Source: Adineta vaga (taxonomy: Eukaryota; Rotifera). Taken from it: a stretch of 64,000 bases of DNA. Under the pieces are notes generated by a model. It had not been told where the DNA came from and did no database searches. It saw only the letters and a program-made list of their open reading frames with translations. The stretch lies in NCBI GenBank assembly GCA_021613535.1, contig CP075494.1, positions 3,906,001-3,970,000 of the forward strand, read 5' to 3'. Numbering within the stretch: the first letter of the stretch is position 1; each line of letters opens with the position of its first letter. Position numbers and translations under genes: made by a program. This document shows, in pieces, positions 59,901-64,000 of the stretch.

Positions 59901-61674
59901 TGTCTGGATCACCGTATTCATCTAGTTTTTTCTGCAGTTGTATTGCTTGATCTCGAGTCACTTCATTTAAGACTATAACATTGCGATCGTCATTTTTAAG
60001 ACCTGAGATAGCGGCCAACCACTGATCATTGATGCAATTATAAAAAGCGAAACCTTTGCCACTAATAATATCATTTTCGCACTTTAGAGGATCACCTTGA
60101 TGAAATTCTTCACCAGATTTGTACTTGCCATTTCTCGTAATCTGAATGGTTTCACCCAACTGTGGTACGCTGAGAATGAACTTCTTTGCTACAGAAATGA
60201 CTGGTATTGATTTATCATCGCTGAAATCGAGATCATGTGCTAGGAATATTGGTATACCAATACTTTTTCTAGAAGATTTTCGAGCTAATTCAGTAAGTCG
60301 CTTAGTAGCTGCATCAAGCGTTATATTGCCATCTAATATTGATTCAAATGGTGGACAATATGTGTGATAAATATCAGGCGAATATTTGAACACATGATTG
60401 ATCACATCACGATCAGTTATTTCACAAGTAAGATATTTCGCAATAATCTCTATCTTGTTACCAACTGTCGGAGCCTCGTCAAATGTCTTTTGCCAGATTT
60501 GTGGAAGTTCAACTTTTCCGTTAACATAATCATTAATCATTGAAGAAACTAGATGTTCGAATGGCGCTGTAGCAAGAAAAATATTTTCACGGCAAAAACG
60601 AGCAAATTTTTTGAATTGTTCATTGAGAGCGAGAGAAAACTCAACGCATACATGATCAAGATTTCGTATATCTTCGGCATTGTGAATCAATTGCGAATCT
60701 ATGGCGTTTTTCAGGTTTGCTGTTGTATTATCAATTAAGTCTTGTATTAAAGCTTCGCGAAAAGATGTAGCAAACCTCTGATAAAGAAATCCCATTATAT
60801 CAGTATCTTTGTAGATGATATTTTTAAGAAATTTACTATGCTTATTGTATGGATCGATGATCTTATATTCAGTTACGAATTGATCAACTGTTCTATCCAA
60901 AATGTGCCAAGCAAATGGAAAGTTGTTCTTTATCATTTCCGGTGTAAAACGTCCTATACGAAGTCCATCTTGAAGATCACTTATGTTGAAAGATAAACGA
61001 TCAGATTGAGCGGCTATTTGACCTTCTATATGGTTAAAACCATCAAACTTCATTGCATTGTTATGTGTTAGATCGATACTTTTTACTATATCGGGAATTT
61101 CCGCCATATCATGGTTATAAAAACTGCATTGTTTATTTTGATCATACTGCCAAAATCGTTTGATAATACCTTCGATGAAAGTTGGAGACAAATTGCAACC
61201 ATCTTTTGCATCTTCCGCCCAATCGGTGAGTATTCTGATACTGGCTATATCATGATTCCAGTTTAATCCATGAGGTTCTATAGCTTTTTTTATTGCCAGT
61301 TGACCCCAATGAGCAAACGGCGGATGGCCAATGTCATGAACCAATCCTATATTACCTGCTAAGAGCTGACTTTCTCTACCCAATCCCAATAATCTTGCTA
61401 GTTCTTCGGCTGTATCTTTTACATTTATAGAATGTATTTCACGATTTGTCAGTCGTGGGTCACTATAATTTATTGCAAATTGGTAAATATCGCGAAGTCT
61501 TGCCCATGCACGACTCCTTAGAATATTATTCCGATCATGTTCGAATACTGCCACTACACTCGTAGTACCTTCTAATAGAACTGAATCAGCTTGATATGAA
61601 GCGCTTCGATTATTAAAGTCAAAACAGTGACCTATATGACAATTAGTACTTGAACCGAGATGATTGTTGGACAT
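56998..61674 (-). CDS. dGTPase-like HD domain fused to FAD/NAD(P)-binding oxidoreductase
   Basis: This is an intronless 1558-aa gene. Residues about 50-430 resemble bacterial dGTP triphosphohydrolases: RSRAWARLRDIYQF, DPRLTNREIHS (His81), LVHDIGHPPFAHWG (His113-Asp114, His117) and QSDRLSFNISDLQDGLRIG. Such enzymes remove triphosphate from dGTP with a metal held by the H..HD..D set. An unrecognised domain covers about 460-720. From about 733, IVIVGAGASGILAATYL is a Rossmann GxGxxG. ALGNANPKP (about 898), a second loop VGTGNGACFSA (about 948) and ALGPIVSGAHPESI follow, as in FAD/NAD(P)-binding monooxygenase-like proteins. The last roughly 330 residues are unassigned. There is no targeting signal. 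Lack of introns and bacterial-type domains suggest horizontal transfer (inference). Confidence 0.85.
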   Translation of the reverse strand: MSNNHLGSSTNCHIGHCFDFNNRSASYQADSVLLEGTTSVVAVFEHDRNNILRSRAWARLRDIYQFAINYSDPRLTNREIHSINVKDTAEELARLLGLGRESQLLAGNIGLVHDIGHPPFAHWGQLAIKKAIEPHGLNWNHDIASIRILTDWAEDAKDGCNLSPTFIEGIIKRFWQYDQNKQCSFYNHDMAEIPDIVKSIDLTHNNAMKFDGFNHIEGQIAAQSDRLSFNISDLQDGLRIGRFTPEMIKNNFPFAWHILDRTVDQFVTEYKIIDPYNKHSKFLKNIIYKDTDIMGFLYQRFATSFREALIQDLIDNTTANLKNAIDSQLIHNAEDIRNLDHVCVEFSLALNEQFKKFARFCRENIFLATAPFEHLVSSMINDYVNGKVELPQIWQKTFDEAPTVGNKIEIIAKYLTCEITDRDVINHVFKYSPDIYHTYCPPFESILDGNITLDAATKRLTELARKSSRKSIGIPIFLAHDLDFSDDKSIPVISVAKKFILSVPQLGETIQITRNGKYKSGEEFHQGDPLKCENDIISGKGFAFYNCINDQWLAAISGLKNDDRNVIVLNEVTRDQAIQLQKKLDEYGDPDTITMPQLKEILAYAESLGLTNYYPSNVGFINKMMENVPGYENMPASTYGWKQRKGTQICRAIYIEGAGELHQPFGEPEKFYDGALIVKHATGRIHVIAKHVGFRTYYHLDNSAIEKDDIPLQEPYSREKFQTSHVITNDIYSTKIVIVGAGASGILAATYLIQEFLNTTSFGYTLELNIIDSISNPGGYTYNRASPTRVTMANPIGGLGMETSTACIEHINKDPEKWKNIFRDVTYIKDQGFDPQASVTHVQFGEYIRDHLESMIQLLEANKAPVKVKFIRDRVIKSTEDTAACKCVVTIGSGKKIFANAVIYALGNANPKPLIDKDGNTLCGKNGYYNLDDHAFTPENVNETNFTVIVGTGNGACFSALWAVDHGYSGKFLLVSRNGRVPHVANRSKPYTRSICTVEKFVEEANKTITNITADYLMQLFKEEMTVARAAGFEWRDVVDSMFSDTNTLWRAMSQSEQKSFIEKYEAMWSCARYRIPNEQWEQVNKLRREGRLEISGGLQYIEIAMGTGFNLTIKNSDGSIRVVHTTKIVNNTGPSKHLEQMPVCAKEFVLSGLARMYHSGGLDVDDHFRLINAQGEPSPRFYALGPIVSGAHPESITIPAIRCSASIVAKSLIQHHVTTKRNELHYSGYNHRPYDYSTISPDKLSDVFKKTRFAQSLTNICPRHYTEEEKAQFYTVEFAEKALACGRISAPPHKTVLWSGGYIPSHPLGYGLSRIIVERWLVEKNAEVELQSEDNYTCEDLYHTVAMTEAGLPYLNAMWDDSSIPYSVKKQVTPTYILGFAACASGEISLNVDDTDIDSFFRENELEVVMKNANITSVRVIRVNHETDTLHETLYIDRHQWYNAQKDQWVNSIVTRYQMARNSWERDNCHYPLYERMSRSLIDELYDSYTNMTSGNKLIEGFHRAMGHKYEDASQAHDKALEILRLKRFAPLIEVNPDLLNNGKVDKQSFSMALKQF

Positions 61675-63166
61675 ATTTCAGTTGTTAATTAATGAATATG
61701 CTAACAACGATTGACGTCTCCTAAAAAAAAAAGTAGAATGTATACTGCCTATATTGCTATTCTCTTGAAGCAAGTCTTCGTTCGTTTCTTAGCGAGTGCG
61801 ATCATATGATTGGAGCCATAAGATCAGTTAATTAATTGTTTACAAGTGAAAAATCACGACAACCGATTTCGAATCAACTACCAGACTGAACGATCTATGT
61901 CACACTATTTTATAATATCACTCGACTATCATTCTTCATGAAAAGAATAAAGAATTATACGAAAAAATAAACATATAACGCCTTTGATCAATTATGTTAC
62001 ACGAGCGCTGTATTTTTTTACTCACTTTCGACTAATCTGATAATTCCAACAAATGTCTATAAATTGAACACTGATCGAAAATCTAATCGATAGAATAATA
62101 AAAATATTGTGCAATGAAAGTAATATGTAGTCAGTCGCTAAATATAGTTGTTTACGTATGACTCACAAGAAATACGTCATTTGAAGAAAGAAAAGATAAG
62201 AAAAATGTTTTGCTTTTTAACGACTCCATCCTTCTGTAAATATTTGTTGCATTGATTGTGTGATAGATTTTGTATATAGATTAACGAATTGCTAATAGTA
62301 TTCATCCTTCTCATGCTTTTTAAAGATTCAGCACACCATGTGTTAGTCTTCTCTAAAAATAGTCTTGATATTTATTGCGGAGTATTAAAGATTTGATATT
62401 ATTTCGTTTTAAGCGAACGTTCCTGGTTTATTTGGTAACTAATAAAACACGCATAAATCACACTCTGTACTTCAATCTGTGATAGAGAAAAAAACATATA
62501 CGCAATCACACAAAGAAGATAAATACACATATGTCACAAAATAAAGAGAAGAATATGATATCTTCGAAACAAAGAATCTGGGGAGAGTGATAAATGAAAG
62601 GCAAAGTCAATGAAAAGAATAGACCTATATTATTTAGAACATGAAGAGATAGTTGTCGTGTGTAACATGGAAAACAGCTATCACTTTGTCTGTGTGATGA
62701 CGATAAAAATCATCAACAAAAAGCTCGTTTTTTTTATACAATTCTAGTCTTTTTTAATTTACTCTACTTAAATTACTTCCATAAATTCATTCATTTGAGA
62801 AGAATGACGATAAGGAGCTAACATATATTTCATTTCACCTATTCGGATATCACTACTTATTGTTTTCGAGCAAATTATTTTGAACTTTTTAACTGCAACC
62901 GAAAATTAACTCTTTCAAGCAGGCAATGCTTATCATTCGGATTTGTTAACTCTTTTCATCTTGAGGTTTGGTATGCATGAAAGTGTGAGACAAAAGAGAA
63001 GATGAATCTATACACTGACATTCACCCTCAAGACAAAATGAACTTGAAAGTAGCTGAACCAATAGCATCATAGTAGCACCCATGAATAATGATTTACAGA
63101 AGAATTGGAAATTAAATAGTATCGCCACACAAATTGATAGTTCGATGAAAGTAAAAGTTTTCCGTT
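61675..63166. other. Intergenic region with one hairpin
   Basis: No coding exon was recognised up to the hairpin at 62959-63031. The small frame at 62946-63128 (-) runs through that repeat. Confidence 0.4.
62959..63031. repeat. Telomere-like hairpin element
   Basis: TCTTGAGGTTTGGTATGCAT (about 62958) faces TACACTGACATTCACCCTCA and then AGA (to about 63033). The outermost bases TCTTGAGG and CCTCAAGA match perfectly. It lies about 135 bases 3' of the stop at 63167. Confidence 0.55.
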
Positions 63167-63528
63167 TTATCTACGTCGACCGATACAACTGAATACTACT
63201 GTCACAATCCCTGTGCGTCTTGAATCCACAAGCAAATAATACTTTTCTATTAGATAATGTTGATTCTGTATGCAATTTTCGTCCATTACCCAAGCTGTCT
63301 GTCGTTGTTTAAGAACCTATAGATAGATCAAACAATTTAGTACTGTTGATTAAGAAATTGACGAGATTGACTAAACGTGCAAATTTTCTTCTAAAAAAAA
63401 CTCGTGCTTACAATAAGAGAAATCAATAAAGTATTCGTAAATACATACGGATATACATACCTTGATATTCGTGATGTTTCTTAATGATGCTGAAATGAAC
63501 GCGAGAAATGTTGTCAATATTATGAGCA
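63167..63528 (-). CDS. Last two exons of an unrecognised membrane protein gene
   Basis: The final exon 63167-63316 is exactly 150 bases (49 codons and a stop) and reads VLKQRQTAWVMDENC, IEKYYLLVDSRRTGIVTVVF, ending IGRRR. It is preceded by a GT..AG intron (63317-63460) and an exon 63461 to about 63528 encoding a hydrophobic segment (LIILTTFLAFISASL) and RNITNIK. The upstream boundary is uncertain; the open frame could extend further into YKIFEYPIV. Upstream exons are not identifiable in the remaining 470 bases. Confidence 0.5.
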
Positions 63529-63669
63529 CTATAGGATATTCAAATATTTTATATAACGTGTCGTTTCATATGTTTTTAGATAAATATAATTATTCAATTA
63601 AAATATAAAACATAAAAACGTAATATACAAAGAAGTCTTTCTAAAGCATATTTTAGATCAAACAGTACC

Positions 63670-63712
63670 AGGCACGTAGCCAGAAATTTTTTTTTTGGGG
63701 GGAGGATTGACT
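63670..63712. mobile_element. Possible transposable-element terminus
   Basis: GCACGTAGCCAGAAATTTTT, a T run and GGGGGGAGG form a motif I recall at the ends of dispersed animal repeats. The following roughly 290 bases are A/T-rich and internally repetitive (TTTT/GAAA blocks). No partner end lies within the window. Confidence 0.3.
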
Positions 63713-64000
63713 ATAGCGATAGTTTGAGAGCCGAAAAATGCTAAAAACATCGACATCTTTTTGAAAATCTTACGAAAAAATTCTAAAATATTCAAGACTA
63801 TTTAGAGAATTTTCAGAGATTTTCGAAAGATTTTTAAAAATTTATTGAAAAATGTTTACATTTTTAAGGATTTTTTTCGAAATTTTGTGAAAAAGGTGTT
63901 TTGGAAGGTTCCCAAAAACATTTCGACAACTCGAAGAATACCTCCAAACTTTAAAACAAAATATTATTTCACTTGGCAGAAAAAAAACTTTTGGTCTATG

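Noticed and set aside
1-64000. CRISPR arrays, rRNA genes, tRNA genes
   Set aside because: No regularly spaced direct repeats, rRNA motifs or convincing cloverleafs were seen by eye; a covariance search would be needed to exclude tRNAs.

Overview
The window looks like a gene-dense piece of an animal nuclear genome, most probably a bdelloid rotifer (Adineta/Rotaria-like). The sequence is strongly AT-rich. Genes are compact, with canonical GT..AG introns mostly about 45-65 bases long. Many genes come from families that are large in bdelloids: orphan rhodopsin-like GPCRs, F-box/leucine-rich proteins, macro-PARPs, small secreted cysteine-rich proteins and probable bacterial-type acquisitions. Intergenic DNA carries short inverted repeats whose arms resemble the TGTGGG telomere repeat I recall for Adineta vaga. 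The taxon is an inference; the gene structures were read directly, and most spliced lengths come out as exact multiples of three.

Layout. 1-6764 (-): a giant open-ended protein with a P-loop GTPase-like domain, a very long helical region and a SecA-type DEAD motor. 7845-10183 (+): a 13-exon PDZ-PDZ-LRR gene. 10665-11942 (+): a membrane-anchored FkbM-like protein. 12696-12896 (-): a small secreted protein. 14532-15718 (+): a GPCR with one frame break. 16606-18368 (+): a FAF1-type UAS domain joined to an F-box-like region. 18828-20358 (-): a secreted cysteine-rich protein and a single-pass membrane protein. 22.3-23.7 kb (-): a decayed gene. 24.4-25.4 kb (+): a histidine phosphatase. 27.0-28.0 kb (-): a papain-like protease. 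30252-31772 (-): an ARF-family GTPase with a duplicated C-terminal module. 32349-33225 (+): a two-domain three-finger/Ly6-like surface protein. 33.4-33.8 kb: an F-box relic. 34495-35370: an internally deleted piggyBac element with TTAA ends. 36222-37378 (-): a second GPCR. 38351-38617 (-): a small His-rich protein. 39105-40850 (-) and 54872-56668 (+): two F-box paralogues. 41065-44597 (-): an F-box plus ribonuclease-inhibitor-type LRR gene built from one-repeat exons. 45515-49959 (+): a KH/macro/WWE/PARP protein. 50027-53585 (-): a secreted S9 peptidase and a secreted beta-lactamase-like hydrolase. 54013-54456 (+): a small secreted protein. 56998-61674 (-): an intronless dGTPase-like HD domain fused to an FAD/NAD(P)-binding oxidoreductase. 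63167-63528 (-): the last exons of an unidentified gene.

Functional picture. This is not an operon-like region. Shared themes are ubiquitin and ADP-ribose signalling (four F-box genes or remnants besides the UAS-F-box fusion, and the macro-PARP), cell-surface sensing, secreted hydrolases and nucleotide-related enzymes. The most unusual items are the domain fusions (SecA-like motor with GTPase, dGTPase with FAD oxidoreductase, UAS with F-box, PDZ with LRRC57-like LRRs, ARF with a tandem module) and the dispersed telomere-like hairpins, which sit mainly just 3' of stop codons. Several genes show single-base frame breaks that need checking against reads or transcripts.
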